From contig NZ_CP102278.1 in assembly GCF_025149915.1 (NCBI RefSeq), forward strand, positions 790,001 to 854,000: DNA of 64,000 nt. Direction: 5' to 3'. Shown piece by piece: positions 19,516-28,914 of the stretch; the stretch's first letter is position 1; every line of letters starts with the position of its first letter. The notes beneath the pieces are model-generated. The model searched no databases. It worked only from the letters and a program-made list of their open reading frames with translations, and was not told where the DNA came from. This DNA is from Coprococcus eutactus. Its GTDB lineage: Bacteria; Bacillota; Clostridia; Lachnospirales; Lachnospiraceae. A program made the position numbers and the translations under genes.

Positions 19516-22092
19516 ATGGAGATGGATAAATACACACGTAAATCGTTGGAAGTTGTAGAGAAAGCAAAAGAAAAAGCTCTGGAGTACGACAATCAGGAAC
19601 TTACGCAGATGCACCTTTTGGCTGGCTTGCTTGAGATAGATGACAGTTTGATAGCCAAGATATTTGAGAAGATGGGCGTGAATGTTACTGGTGCCGTGAA
19701 TGCGGTGGAGGATAAGCTGGCAAGGTTGCCGAAGGTCAGCGGTGGCAATATGTATGCCGGAAATAACTTCTCAAAGGCTCTCATCCAGGCAGAGAAGGAA
19801 GCAAAGCAGATGGGCGACACATATGTGTCTGTTGAGCATTTGTTCCTCGGCATGGTGGATAAGGCTGATTCGGATATCAAGGAGCTTCTTAAAGGCTGGG
19901 GAGTTAGCAGGAATGCATTCCTCAAGGAGCTGGCAGAGATTAGAGGTAACCACAAGGTGGACAGCGATGATCCGGAGAGCTCATATGAGGCTATGGAGAA
20001 GTTCGGATATGATCTGGTCGAGAGGGCAAGACAGCAGAAGCTTGATCCGGTAATAGGACGTGACGCTGAGATACGAAATGTGATCAGGATCCTGTCAAGG
20101 AAGACAAAGAACAATCCGGTGCTCATTGGTGAGCCTGGTGTAGGTAAGACTGCGGTTGTAGAGGGACTTGCACAGAGGATACTCAGAGGTGATGTACCAG
20201 AGGGACTTAAGAACAAGAAGATATTTGCACTTGATATGGGAGCTCTTGTGGCCGGTGCCAAGTACAGAGGTGAATTCGAAGAGAGACTTAAGAATGTCCT
20301 TGATGAGGTGAAGAAGTCTGAGGGTGAAGTGATTATGTTCATCGATGAGCTGCACACCATTGTAGGAGCAGGTAAGACTGACGGTGCAATGGATGCGGGC
20401 AACATGCTTAAGCCTATGCTTGCCAGAGGTGAGCTGCATTGTATAGGTGCCACAACACTTAATGAGTACAGACAGTATATAGAGAAGGATGCGGCTCTTG
20501 AGAGACGTTTCCAGCCGGTTATGGTGGATGAACCAACAGTTGAAGATACAATATCTATCCTTCGAGGAATCAAGGAGAGATACGAGGTGTTCCATGGAGT
20601 TAAGATATCAGATGGTGCCCTTGTAAGCGCAGCGGTTCTTTCCAACAGATATATAACAGACAGATTCCTGCCAGATAAGGCCATAGATCTTGTTGATGAG
20701 GCGTGTGCCATGATCAAGACAGAGCTTGATTCAATGCCTGTTGAAGTGGATGAGATCACACGTAAGATAATGCAGCTGGAGATTGAGGAGACAGCCCTTA
20801 AGAAGGAGGAGGATAATCTGTCAAAGCAGAGACTGGCAGACCTTCAGGCTGAACTGGCAGAACTCAAGGATCAGGCAAATTCCCTGAAAGCAAAGTGGGA
20901 GAACGAAAAGGCTGCAGTTGAGAAGATAAGGATCCTCAAGGAAGAGATGGAGCAGGTCAAGGCTGATATTCAGGATGCACAGAGAAATTATGATCTGAAC
21001 AAGGCAGCAGAGCTTCAGTATGGTAAGCTTCCAGCGATCCAGAAAGAGCTTGCAGAGGCTGAGTCCACAGCTTCAGATAAGGAGAGGGAGCTTGTCCATG
21101 AGGTAGTTTCAGAAGATGAGATATCGAAGATCGTATCCAAGTGGACAGGAATTCCTGTTGCAAAGCTTACTGAGAGCGAGAAGAGCAAGACCCTCAATCT
21201 TGCCAGCGAACTTAAGAAGAGAGTTGTAGGTCAGGATGAAGCCGTTGACTATGTCAGCGATGCGATCATCAGATCAAAGGCGGGAATAAAGGATCCTAGC
21301 AAACCGATAGGTTCATTTATCTTCCTTGGACCAACCGGTGTTGGTAAGACAGAGCTTGCAAAAAGTCTTGCAGCGGCATTGTTTGACAATGAGCAGAACA
21401 TGGTTCGTATTGATATGAGTGAATACATGGAAAAGCACAGTGTGTCAAGACTTATAGGAGCGCCTCCGGGATATGTAGGTTATGATGAAGGCGGTCAGCT
21501 GACAGAGGCTGTTCGTAGAAAGCCATATTCGGTTGTCCTCTTTGATGAGATAGAGAAGGCACATCCGGATGTGTTCAATGTACTCCTTCAGGTGCTTGAT
21601 GATGGACGTATCACGGATTCTCAGGGCAGAACTGTCGACTTCAAGAATACGATCATCATCATGACATCCAATATCGGCGGTGCGGATATCGCAGCTGCCG
21701 GCGGAGAGATCACAGATGAACTGAAGAATGACGTAATGGCTCAGCTTAAGAGCAGATTCAGACCTGAGTTCCTGAACCGTATCGATGAGATAATCACATT
21801 CAGGGCACTGTCAAAGGACAACATCAGTGGTATAGTTGATCTTCTCATGGCAGATCTAAACAGCAGACTGGCGGACAGAGAGATCACGATCAAGCTTACG
21901 GAGAGCGCAAAGCAGCACATCATCGATCAGGGATATGATCAGGTGTATGGCGCAAGACCGCTCAAGAGATATCTGCAGAAGAATGTGGAGACACTGGTTG
22001 CAAAGATGATACTTGCAGGCAGCGTAAGCACACAGTCGGCTATAGTGATAGATTATGACGGCACTGAGCTGAGGGCAGAGAATGAAAAATAA
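19516..22092 (+). CDS. clpB: ClpB protein disaggregase
   Basis: An 858-residue Hsp100 chaperone, full length for ClpB. The N domain spans about residues 1-150. NBD1 has Walker A GEPGVGKT at 205-212 and the [13 protein letters not shown] Walker B region. The coiled-coil middle domain (about 405-530) marks ClpB rather than ClpC. NBD2 has Walker A GPTGVGKT at 605-612. ClpB threads aggregated proteins and refolds them with DnaK. An AGGAGG lies ahead of the start. The perfect CIRCE upstream shows class I heat-shock control by HrcA. Confidence 0.97.
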   Translation: MEMDKYTRKSLEVVEKAKEKALEYDNQELTQMHLLAGLLEIDDSLIAKIFEKMGVNVTGAVNAVEDKLARLPKVSGGNMYAGNNFSKALIQAEKEAKQMGDTYVSVEHLFLGMVDKADSDIKELLKGWGVSRNAFLKELAEIRGNHKVDSDDPESSYEAMEKFGYDLVERARQQKLDPVIGRDAEIRNVIRILSRKTKNNPVLIGEPGVGKTAVVEGLAQRILRGDVPEGLKNKKIFALDMGALVAGAKYRGEFEERLKNVLDEVKKSEGEVIMFIDELHTIVGAGKTDGAMDAGNMLKPMLARGELHCIGATTLNEYRQYIEKDAALERRFQPVMVDEPTVEDTISILRGIKERYEVFHGVKISDGALVSAAVLSNRYITDRFLPDKAIDLVDEACAMIKTELDSMPVEVDEITRKIMQLEIEETALKKEEDNLSKQRLADLQAELAELKDQANSLKAKWENEKAAVEKIRILKEEMEQVKADIQDAQRNYDLNKAAELQYGKLPAIQKELAEAESTASDKERELVHEVVSEDEISKIVSKWTGIPVAKLTESEKSKTLNLASELKKRVVGQDEAVDYVSDAIIRSKAGIKDPSKPIGSFIFLGPTGVGKTELAKSLAAALFDNEQNMVRIDMSEYMEKHSVSRLIGAPPGYVGYDEGGQLTEAVRRKPYSVVLFDEIEKAHPDVFNVLLQVLDDGRITDSQGRTVDFKNTIIIMTSNIGGADIAAAGGEITDELKNDVMAQLKSRFRPEFLNRIDEIITFRALSKDNISGIVDLLMADLNSRLADREITIKLTESAKQHIIDQGYDQVYGARPLKRYLQKNVETLVAKMILAGSVSTQSAIVIDYDGTELRAENEK

Positions 22093-22227
22093 AATATTCA
22101 CAACAGAGAGCATGTGCGCTATTATGAAAAGGAATAATATTACATTTTTGACATTATTTGTAAGAAAATATTAGTAGTTTATTACCTGGTTTCATTTAAT
22201 AATATACGTGTTTACTGGATGTAATAA

Positions 22228-22282
22228 TTGACACGGGTCTGAACCAAGGATATATTATATGGTTTGGATCCGTGTATTTTTA
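22228..22282 (+). promoter_or_regulatory. Consensus promoter inside a 16-bp inverted repeat
   Basis: TTGACA (22228-22233) and TATATT (22251-22256) are spaced 17 bases apart. The two sit inside an inverted repeat (22231-22246 with 22260-22275) that pairs along 16 positions, counting G-T pairs, and is followed by a short T-rich tail. It may terminate clpB read-through, act as an operator for the next gene, or both. The rest of the 22093-22383 spacer holds no evident gene. Confidence 0.5.
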
Positions 22283-22383
22283 TGTATATTTAATAAGGGA
22301 TAAATGTGTGGATTGTTTAGATAAGCTGTATTATGTTATACTTATTGGTGCAGCTACATTCGCAGTGTAATGAGGAGAAAAGA

Positions 22384-23406
22384 GTGAGTACACAGATTGT
22401 TAAAATGAAAATAATGGAACTGGATAATTACTATTTTATCGCGAGGCCATGTGTGGATATAGCAGATCAGAAGGTGCAGGATCTGGTGGAGAAAGCTGAT
22501 GAGCATGATTTGGACTTTGTTGGTATAGTATATGAGAATGTCGGACTGCCAGAGGGAGTGACATACGATAAGGAATTATTCCTTGGGAAGGATCCGGCAT
22601 ATGTTATGCTCGTGAGGAACATAGGCGCTGGATTATATAGTAAGGGGTTTATAGAAAAAAAACATCTGGAGATTGGCGGCTCTGATGAGCTGTTTCCGGA
22701 TATTTATCTGTTGTGGCAGGTGTTCACGAGCGCAGGCAGGGCGATGTGTGTAAGTGCAGCCATATGTGAAAAAGTTTATCGGGATACGGTATGGATAGAT
22801 GACAGTCAGATAGCATTTACTGTAAACAGAGCATATGACAGGATAAAGGATATGCTCATGACTGACTGGGAAGTGTGGCAGAAGTGGAAGGGATATTATT
22901 CATCTCAGAGATGGGCATGCTATTATGAATTGCTGCACTGGATGACGGAAGATGTTGGCTGGGAATTTGCAGAGAGAATGGCTGTGGAGTTCCACAGAAG
23001 CTATGAAAACGATGAAATAGATGAGAAACTGTTCTCTCTGGAGGAGCGGTCAAACCTTTATATTCTTGCCAAAGATCCGGGATATGTAAAAAGATTTTAC
23101 CTTGGAAAAGTTATCCTGGATAAGAGAGTATATGACTGTAAGAACAAGGTAAATGATCTTGAAAAGGTTGTAGCTGAAAAAGACAGGATGATGCAGGCAC
23201 AGAGGGAATCGTATGAACAGCGACTGGCAAAGAAGCAGGCGGAGCACGAGGAAATGTGCAGCGGACTGGAGCAGCAGAGACTGCTGGAGCTTGAACAGCA
23301 GAAACAGAAATATGAATCATCAGTCACATTCAAGGCTGGCCGGGTGATAATGTTTATTCCTTCGGGCATTAAGAGGTTAGTGTTCAGAATGATGAAAAAA
23401 GAGTAA
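22384..23406 (+). CDS. Unknown protein paired with a glycosyltransferase
   Basis: A 340-residue soluble protein of unrecognised family. The GTG start at 22384 is chosen because GAGGAGA lies just upstream. The body is rich in Trp, Tyr and acidic residues (about 45-235). Residues about 255-315 form a heptad-like coiled coil rich in Gln, Glu and Lys. The C-terminus is basic and mildly amphipathic (VIMFIPSGIKRLVFRMMKK) and may touch the membrane. The C-terminal arrangement resembles the non-catalytic tail of some polysaccharide glycosyltransferases. A GT2 enzyme follows 47 bases downstream, so a joint role in surface glycan synthesis is plausible. Confidence 0.6.
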   Translation: MSTQIVKMKIMELDNYYFIARPCVDIADQKVQDLVEKADEHDLDFVGIVYENVGLPEGVTYDKELFLGKDPAYVMLVRNIGAGLYSKGFIEKKHLEIGGSDELFPDIYLLWQVFTSAGRAMCVSAAICEKVYRDTVWIDDSQIAFTVNRAYDRIKDMLMTDWEVWQKWKGYYSSQRWACYYELLHWMTEDVGWEFAERMAVEFHRSYENDEIDEKLFSLEERSNLYILAKDPGYVKRFYLGKVILDKRVYDCKNKVNDLEKVVAEKDRMMQAQRESYEQRLAKKQAEHEEMCSGLEQQRLLELEQQKQKYESSVTFKAGRVIMFIPSGIKRLVFRMMKKE

Positions 23407-23453
23407 TCAGTAATATGTTATGGGAAATAGCGTGACATATGAGGAGAGAATGC

Positions 23454-24416
23454 ATGGCAGTAGATGTATCTATAGTTGTAGCTATATATAATGCGGAAGA
23501 ATATATTGACAATTGTCTCGATATGCTGACGAGACAGACACTGAAGAATATAGAGATAATATGTGTTGATGACGGGTCTGTGGATGGATCCCTAGAAAGG
23601 CTTCAGGCCTACAGCAGCAGGGATGAGCGTATAAGAGTGTTCACCGAGGAGAATAAGGGCGCTGGAGCAGCAAGAAACCGCGGACTTACAGAGGCGACTG
23701 GCAAGTACATGTTATTCCTGGATTGTGATGACTTCTTTGAACCGGATATGGTGCAGCTGGCATATGAGAAGGCTGAGGAGCAGGGAGCAGAAATCGTTAT
23801 ATACAAATCAGATCAGTACAATATGGACTCTGGCGAATTTGTATATGAGAACTGGGCTATGATAGAATGGGCACTTCCACCATATGAACCGTTCGGTTAC
23901 AGACAGATATCGACCAATATATTTAAGGCATTTGTCGGATGGGCGTGGGATAAGCTTTATCTAAGAGAGTTTGTAGCTAAGAATGATCTGAAATTTCAGG
24001 AACAGCGTACCACCAATGATGCACTCTTTGTATTCAGCGCTCTGGTGCTTGCAGAGAAAATATCAACGGTTAGAAAGATACTTATCCATAGAAGAGTAGA
24101 CACTGCGGATTCTCTTTCGAAGACCAGAGAAAAATCTTGGGATAACTTCTACAGGATGCTGCTTGCCCTCAGACAGTTCCTTAAGGACAGAGAAAAGTGG
24201 AATGAACTTGAGAAGGATTTTGTCAATTATGCATTACATTTTTCACTCTGGAATTACAATACACTGGCTGAGCCTACAAAAACAAAACTCAGAAATAAAC
24301 TGGTGTCAGAGTGGTTTGAAGAGCTGGGTATAAGGCAGAGACATAAGGAATATTTCTACGATGAATATGAATATTCACAGTATGAAGCAATGTTAAAGCT
24401 GCAGGATACACCGTGA
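23454..24416 (+). CDS. GT2 family glycosyltransferase
   Basis: A 320-residue GT-A fold enzyme. It opens with VSIVVAIYNAEEYIDNCLD, then the nucleotide-binding VDDGSVDGS near residues 37-45 and the metal-binding DCDD near 85-88. These are family 2 hallmarks. The second half is less conserved and probably sets acceptor specificity. No membrane segment is evident, so the enzyme is likely cytoplasmic or peripheral. The start at 23454 places GGAG 7 bases upstream; an earlier ATG at 23439 overlaps that site. Sugar and acceptor cannot be deduced. Confidence 0.87.
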   Translation: MAVDVSIVVAIYNAEEYIDNCLDMLTRQTLKNIEIICVDDGSVDGSLERLQAYSSRDERIRVFTEENKGAGAARNRGLTEATGKYMLFLDCDDFFEPDMVQLAYEKAEEQGAEIVIYKSDQYNMDSGEFVYENWAMIEWALPPYEPFGYRQISTNIFKAFVGWAWDKLYLREFVAKNDLKFQEQRTTNDALFVFSALVLAEKISTVRKILIHRRVDTADSLSKTREKSWDNFYRMLLALRQFLKDREKWNELEKDFVNYALHFSLWNYNTLAEPTKTKLRNKLVSEWFEELGIRQRHKEYFYDEYEYSQYEAMLKLQDTP

Positions 24417-24473
24417 AATAAATAAAGTGGCACAGTATAATAGCTTAAAAATATGCAAAAAGGCTGTTTGGTG

Positions 24474-24503
24474 TTGAAAAAGATCAGACATAGAGGATAT
24501 AAT
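24474..24503 (+). promoter_or_regulatory. glyA promoter
   Basis: TTGAAA (24474-24479) and TATAAT (24498-24503) are spaced 18 bases apart. The leader to the start codon is only about 27 bases, leaving no room for a riboswitch. Confidence 0.7.
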
Positions 24504-24536
24504 ATAAAATATTAAATTATGACGGAGGTAATATAG

Positions 24537-25772
24537 ATGTTCAGTTTTGACGAGATTACAAAAGTAGATCCTGAGATAGCAGCCGCTATGACAGATGAGC
24601 TTAACAGACAGAATAACAACCTGGAGCTTATCGCATCTGAGAATATTGTATCAAAGGCAGTTATGGCAGCCATGGGCAGCCACCTTACAAACAAGTATGC
24701 AGAGGGTTATCCTGGAAAGAGATATTACGGCGGATGCCAGTATGTAGATGTTGTAGAGGATCTTGCAAGAGAGAGAGCAAAAGAGCTGTTTGGATGCGAG
24801 TACGTTAATGTACAGCCACATTCGGGTGCACAGGCTAACATGGCAGTGTTCTTCGCTATCCTTAATCCTGGCGATACATTCATGGGTATGAATCTTGATC
24901 ACGGCGGACATCTCACACACGGTTCACCGGTCAACATGTCTGGAAAGTATTTCCACTGTGTTCCTTACGGTGTAAACGATGATGGATTTATAGATTATGA
25001 TAAGGTGCTTGAGATCGCAAAGGAGTGCAAGCCAAAGCTCATCGTGGCAGGTGCTTCAGCATACGCCAGAGCGATAGATTTCAAGAGATTCAGAGAGATA
25101 GCAGATGAGGTCGGAGCATACCTCATGGTGGATATGGCACATATCGCAGGTCTTGTGGCAGCAGGTCTTCACATGAGTCCTATCCCATATGCACACGTAA
25201 CAACTACCACAACTCACAAGACACTCCGCGGACCTCGTGGCGGAATGATCATGTGCAGCAATGAGATCAATGAGAAGTTTAACTTCAACAAGGCAGTATT
25301 CCCTGGAATCCAGGGTGGCCCTCTTATGCATGTCATAGCCGGTAAGGCAGTATGTTTTAAGGAGGCACTCACACCTGAGTTCAAGGCATATCAGGAGCAG
25401 GTCGTAAAGAATGCAGCAGCCCTTGCTAAGGCTCTTATGGCAAGAGGATTTGACATAGTATCAGGCGGTACAGACAATCACCTCATGCTTATGGATCTCA
25501 AGAGACTTGGCCTTACAGGTAAGGAAGTTGAGAAGCTCCTCGATGAGGTTCATATCACAGCCAACAAGAACACAGTTCCAAATGATCCTAAGTCACCATT
25601 TGTCACAAGCGGTATAAGACTTGGAACTCCTGCAGTTACAACAAGAGGTGCAGATGAGGCTGATATGGATACCATTGCCGAGGCAATCAAGGCAGCAGTT
25701 CTCGATCATGACAAGGAGAGAGCAGAGGCGCTTGTAAAGAGTATTGTTGAGAAGTATCCATTATATGAATAA
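24537..25772 (+). CDS. glyA: Serine hydroxymethyltransferase
   Basis: A 411-residue PLP enzyme that interconverts serine and glycine while charging tetrahydrofolate with a one-carbon unit. The PLP-lysine motif [14 protein letters not shown] is near residues 221-234. Other family blocks are LIASENI near the N-terminus, [10 protein letters not shown], and VMDIAH-like [11 protein letters not shown]. The length matches bacterial GlyA. The ribosome binding site is GGAGG 9 bases before the ATG. The gene is bounded by its own promoter and a strong terminator. Confidence 0.97.
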   Translation: MFSFDEITKVDPEIAAAMTDELNRQNNNLELIASENIVSKAVMAAMGSHLTNKYAEGYPGKRYYGGCQYVDVVEDLARERAKELFGCEYVNVQPHSGAQANMAVFFAILNPGDTFMGMNLDHGGHLTHGSPVNMSGKYFHCVPYGVNDDGFIDYDKVLEIAKECKPKLIVAGASAYARAIDFKRFREIADEVGAYLMVDMAHIAGLVAAGLHMSPIPYAHVTTTTTHKTLRGPRGGMIMCSNEINEKFNFNKAVFPGIQGGPLMHVIAGKAVCFKEALTPEFKAYQEQVVKNAAALAKALMARGFDIVSGGTDNHLMLMDLKRLGLTGKEVEKLLDEVHITANKNTVPNDPKSPFVTSGIRLGTPAVTTRGADEADMDTIAEAIKAAVLDHDKERAEALVKSIVEKYPLYE

Positions 25773-25851
25773 TTAGTCCAGTATGGATAATTAGTTCGTA
25801 ATAGTCGCAATAAGATACTGCAGTATACGAATAGAGTACGTGATTATATCG

Positions 25852-25879
25852 GCGGCACGGATTTCCGTGCCGCTTTTTT
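25852..25879 (+). terminator. Rho-independent terminator of glyA
   Basis: A perfect 9-bp GC-rich stem (GCGGCACGG with CCGTGCCGC) has an ATTT loop and six T. It lies only about 25 bases before the next start codon, so the next gene depends on read-through or an overlapping promoter. Confidence 0.92.
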
Positions 25880-25904
25880 GAAACGGGGATTCACTGGAGA
25901 AGAT

Positions 25905-26912
25905 ATGAAAAAAAAGAAAGTGATTGCGTCGATTGTCGCTGTGTGCTTCAGCTTAGCCTTGTTGTCAACCTGGGTGATGATATTCGGTTGTATGAAGAGG
26001 GGAGAACAGGAGTTACACGCAAATACATCAGTGGAAATACCAGATATGTCATCTATACCCGGATGCGTTCAGAATGGTGGTCAGTTGATGTACAGGGGTA
26101 ACATTTATAAGTATGATCCGGCAAATATAAATATACTTTTTATGGGCATTGATGCCAGAGGCGAGGATGAGAGCATCGGACAGGCGGACATGCTTGCGCT
26201 GGTGGTTATCAATACAGAAAAAGATACGGTGAAATGCATATGTATAAATAGAGATAGCATAGGACCGGTTGCGATATACGATATTTCCGGTAAAGCTGCA
26301 ACAACGAAGAATGTCCAAATAGCTTTGGCATATTCCTACGGGAAAAGTCAGTCTGAAGGACGCGGACTTGAGATGAATACGGTGTCAAAATTGTTACATG
26401 GCATTCCGATACATGGAAGTGTTTCCGTAGATATTGATGGCATAGGCGGCATAAATGAACTTGCCGGGGGAATTACCCTGACTGCGTTGGAAGATGTGCC
26501 GAAAGCCGGAATTGTGAAGGGCGAAGAAGTCACTCTTAACGATGAACAGGCCATGTATTATGTCACTGAAAGAGACAGCGCCTCTACGGATATAGGAACA
26601 AATGAGAATAGAATGTCAAGACAGAAACAGTATATATCAGCGTGGTGTGATGCAGTACAGCAGCAGATAAAAAAGAATCCTTTTAAGATATTCAAAATGT
26701 ACGATAGTGTACAGGGATATGTGGATACTGATATTTCTCGAAATAGTATGCTTTACCTTGCAAAAGTGCTTAAAAGAGTGCAATTTGGTGAGGGGGATAT
26801 ATATACGGTGTCAGGCGATTACGAGAGAGAAAATTATTATGATAAATATCTTATAGATGAAGATAAACTTACAGAGATGATGATTGAAACTTTTTACAGA
26901 AAAACGGAGTAG
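25905..26912 (+). CDS. LytR-CpsA-Psr (LCP) family protein
   Basis: A 335-residue membrane-anchored protein with a signal anchor at residues 6-27 and an extracytoplasmic LCP domain. Visible LCP elements are NILFMGIDARG, ADMLALVVINTEKDTV, an Arg/Asp pair in CINRDS, and YVTERDSASTD...NRMSRQKQYI. The usual DTRSD-like segments are recognisable but divergent. LCP enzymes transfer lipid-linked glycopolymers to peptidoglycan. The ATG at 25905 is preceded by GGAG; an upstream in-frame TTG lacks one. It precedes the sortase gene by 5 bases, so the two form an operon linked to surface assembly. Confidence 0.83.
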   Translation: MKKKKVIASIVAVCFSLALLSTWVMIFGCMKRGEQELHANTSVEIPDMSSIPGCVQNGGQLMYRGNIYKYDPANINILFMGIDARGEDESIGQADMLALVVINTEKDTVKCICINRDSIGPVAIYDISGKAATTKNVQIALAYSYGKSQSEGRGLEMNTVSKLLHGIPIHGSVSVDIDGIGGINELAGGITLTALEDVPKAGIVKGEEVTLNDEQAMYYVTERDSASTDIGTNENRMSRQKQYISAWCDAVQQQIKKNPFKIFKMYDSVQGYVDTDISRNSMLYLAKVLKRVQFGEGDIYTVSGDYERENYYDKYLIDEDKLTEMMIETFYRKTE

Positions 26913-26917
26913 ATGAT

Positions 26918-27922
26918 ATGTCAGATCTACAAGAACAAAGAGAGTTGGAAAGACGCCTTTCGGAGGCTATTGCTCTTGCTCAGTCTATAGTTGAGGAAAA
27001 TAGCAGAGAAAATATCAGCACAAATAGCAATAATGAAAGCAGTGCTGCTCCAGCGGATGATGATACAGTGGACAGCAAACGTGAGATTGGTCCACATCGC
27101 AGAGTAAATAAAACGTCATGCAACCTAGTATGGAAGATCGTGTTTGCAATCTCGGTATTTGCAGTACTAGTCTGTGTATGTCTTGCTGTGCGGTATGTGA
27201 GAGGACACAATAGAAGTCTCAGAGCAGAGAACAGACTTAGGACATACGTGGATAGAGGTACAGATACATCAGACGGCCCGGAAAGTGCAGAAGGAAATGC
27301 CGGATCAGGGCAGACAACAAATGGGAACTATCCGGAGTTGGATGTTAATTTTGCTGGCCTGAAAACTCAGAATGGTGATATATGTGCATGGATATATATA
27401 CCGGGGACAGACGTTGACTATCCTGTTTTGCAGGGAAGCGATAATGCGTATTATCTCAACCATGATGCATATGGTGAATACAGTCCTGACGGTTCTATAT
27501 TTGTTGATGCAGGGAACAATTTGGATTTTGAAGATTTTGATACAATAATATATGGTCACAATATGTCTACCGGTACAATGTTTAAGACTCTTCATAATTA
27601 TGAGGATGACTCTTTCTGGGAAAGCAACAGGAATGTATATATATATCTTCCAGACCGGGTTATGAGATACGAAGTTTTTGCCGCCTATAGAACAAATGAC
27701 AGGCATATACTCACGTATAATGATTTCTCGGACAAAGAGGTCAGAAAAGAATATCTTCTAAATATAAAATCTGAAAGGTTTGATGAGGGTATTGTCAAAA
27801 ATGACCAAAATATAGATATAGACAGCAGACTTTTGACACTTTCAACATGTTGTGGAATGGATGGAAAAAGATGGCTGGTTCAAGCTGTCAAGATTGATGA
27901 AATACCGGTTGAAAATCGATGA
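26918..27922 (+). CDS. srtB: Class B sortase
   Basis: A 334-residue transpeptidase with a cytoplasmic Glu/Ser-rich N-terminus, one membrane segment (about residues 69-91), and a C-terminal sortase B domain. The catalytic His214 lies in YGHNM, Cys311 in TLSTC, and Arg318 in KRW. Class B sortases cleave an NPQTN- or PxTG-like signal and join the protein to the wall or to pili. The gene immediately follows the LCP gene. A protein carrying APQTG is encoded next (28036) and another carrying VPNTG at 17877; both are candidate substrates. Confidence 0.92.
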   Translation: MSDLQEQRELERRLSEAIALAQSIVEENSRENISTNSNNESSAAPADDDTVDSKREIGPHRRVNKTSCNLVWKIVFAISVFAVLVCVCLAVRYVRGHNRSLRAENRLRTYVDRGTDTSDGPESAEGNAGSGQTTNGNYPELDVNFAGLKTQNGDICAWIYIPGTDVDYPVLQGSDNAYYLNHDAYGEYSPDGSIFVDAGNNLDFEDFDTIIYGHNMSTGTMFKTLHNYEDDSFWESNRNVYIYLPDRVMRYEVFAAYRTNDRHILTYNDFSDKEVRKEYLLNIKSERFDEGIVKNDQNIDIDSRLLTLSTCCGMDGKRWLVQAVKIDEIPVENR

Positions 27923-27950
27923 ATAACCATTAAAATGTTAATTTGCACAA

Positions 27951-27979
27951 TTGACGGTATTTTTTTTAGATGGTATTAT
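27951..27979 (+). promoter_or_regulatory. Promoter of the small sortase substrate
   Basis: TTGACG (27951-27956) and TATTAT (27974-27979) are spaced 17 bases apart, just after the sortase gene. Confidence 0.7.
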
Positions 27980-28035
27980 GTGAGAAGATTAAGGCATCAG
28001 GGAGCTGCCTTAGGAGGAGAAGGAGTGAAAAGGTT

Positions 28036-28701
28036 ATGAAAAAGGTTATGACACATATGATTAGAAGGATATTTTCAAGAAAAAGACTTGCTGTATATGC
28101 AATGACCATGGTTATGCTGTTAGGATTTGGAATTACGGCTATGGCTAATGAGAGTCCGGATCGTGATTTTGGAACAGATTCGTCGCATATACTGCTTTCG
28201 GAGCCAGACACATCCATAGAGGATATAGATGATCTGGTGATGGGATATGATCCTGCAGGTGTTCTCGGAGATAGTACCCTTAAGGGTTTCTCAACCCTTG
28301 CGGTATTCTCTGTAACGGCCGTTGATGATTATGATTTTTCGAATTTGGAGATAACAAAGATAAGAGGTGCAGTCATAACCTCGGATATGACAGTTCAGGT
28401 GAGATTTCTTCCAACAGATGGAGCGTGGGAGAAACTTAGTTTTGAGGTCGTTGACGGTGCGGTCAATGTGAAACTGCCATCAGAGGGGCAGCTTGCAATA
28501 TTTGTCAAAGACGAAGTAGATATCAAAGACGACGATGGGGATGGCAATTCGATGACGAAGCCGACAACAGAATCTGGTACGGATGGTAATGTTGATCCGG
28601 GAAAGGCCCCACAGACAGGTGACAGACTTCCGTTTTATATAGTCATTGGAGTGATGGCCATTATCTCAGCTGTTGTTTCATTTAAGAAGATAAGAAAATA
28701 G
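28036..28701 (+). CDS. Small secreted protein with PQTG sorting signal
   Basis: A 221-residue precursor with a signal peptide (hydrophobic core about residues 20-38, likely cut after AMA). A compact beta-rich domain follows at about 70-165. The end has an Asp/Thr/Gly linker, the motif APQTG, a hydrophobic segment and the basic tail KKIRK, a complete wall-sorting signal. The start at 28036 follows GGAG by about 10 bases. I do not recognise the globular domain. Its position right after srtB suggests it is the dedicated substrate, perhaps anchoring the adjacent giant protein, though nothing proves contact. Confidence 0.78.
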   Translation: MKKVMTHMIRRIFSRKRLAVYAMTMVMLLGFGITAMANESPDRDFGTDSSHILLSEPDTSIEDIDDLVMGYDPAGVLGDSTLKGFSTLAVFSVTAVDDYDFSNLEITKIRGAVITSDMTVQVRFLPTDGAWEKLSFEVVDGAVNVKLPSEGQLAIFVKDEVDIKDDDGDGNSMTKPTTESGTDGNVDPGKAPQTGDRLPFYIVIGVMAIISAVVSFKKIRK

Positions 28702-28718
28702 AACAATGTATTACATAG

Positions 28719-28790
28719 GGCTTTCAGTTATGGTCTGCAATAGACATCATCAAGATGCATTTTGTAGATTATGACTGAAAGCCTTTTGTT
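28719..28790 (+). terminator. Rho-independent terminator of the small surface protein gene
   Basis: A 13-bp stem (GGCTTTCAGTTAT with ATGACTGAAAGCC, one G-T pair) encloses a long loop and is followed by TTTTG. Confidence 0.75.
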
Positions 28791-28798
28791 TGTTTGGT

Positions 28799-28866
28799 GT
28801 TAAGTCAAATAGTTAAGTCAAAAATTCATAAAAACAATTGAATATGATATTGATTTTTGGTAGAAT
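28799..28866 (+). promoter_or_regulatory. Promoter and direct repeats upstream of the giant gene
   Basis: TTGAAT (28838-28843) and TAGAAT (28861-28866) are spaced 17 bases apart. Upstream, GTTAAGTCAAA occurs twice (28799-28809 and 28812-28822) with a 13-base period. The arrangement resembles an activator binding site just upstream of the -35 box. Confidence 0.5.
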
Positions 28867-28914
28867 TTTCTATAAGTAGGGCTGTTATACGACCAAGAAA
28901 GGCGGGAGTGAATT

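Noticed and set aside
19593-20759. Minus-strand frame of 388 codons
   Set aside because: It is an antisense shadow of clpB, rich in Ser and Leu from reversed Glu and Lys codons.
24504-24536. Glycine riboswitch before glyA
   Set aside because: The leader after the promoter is only about 27 bases.
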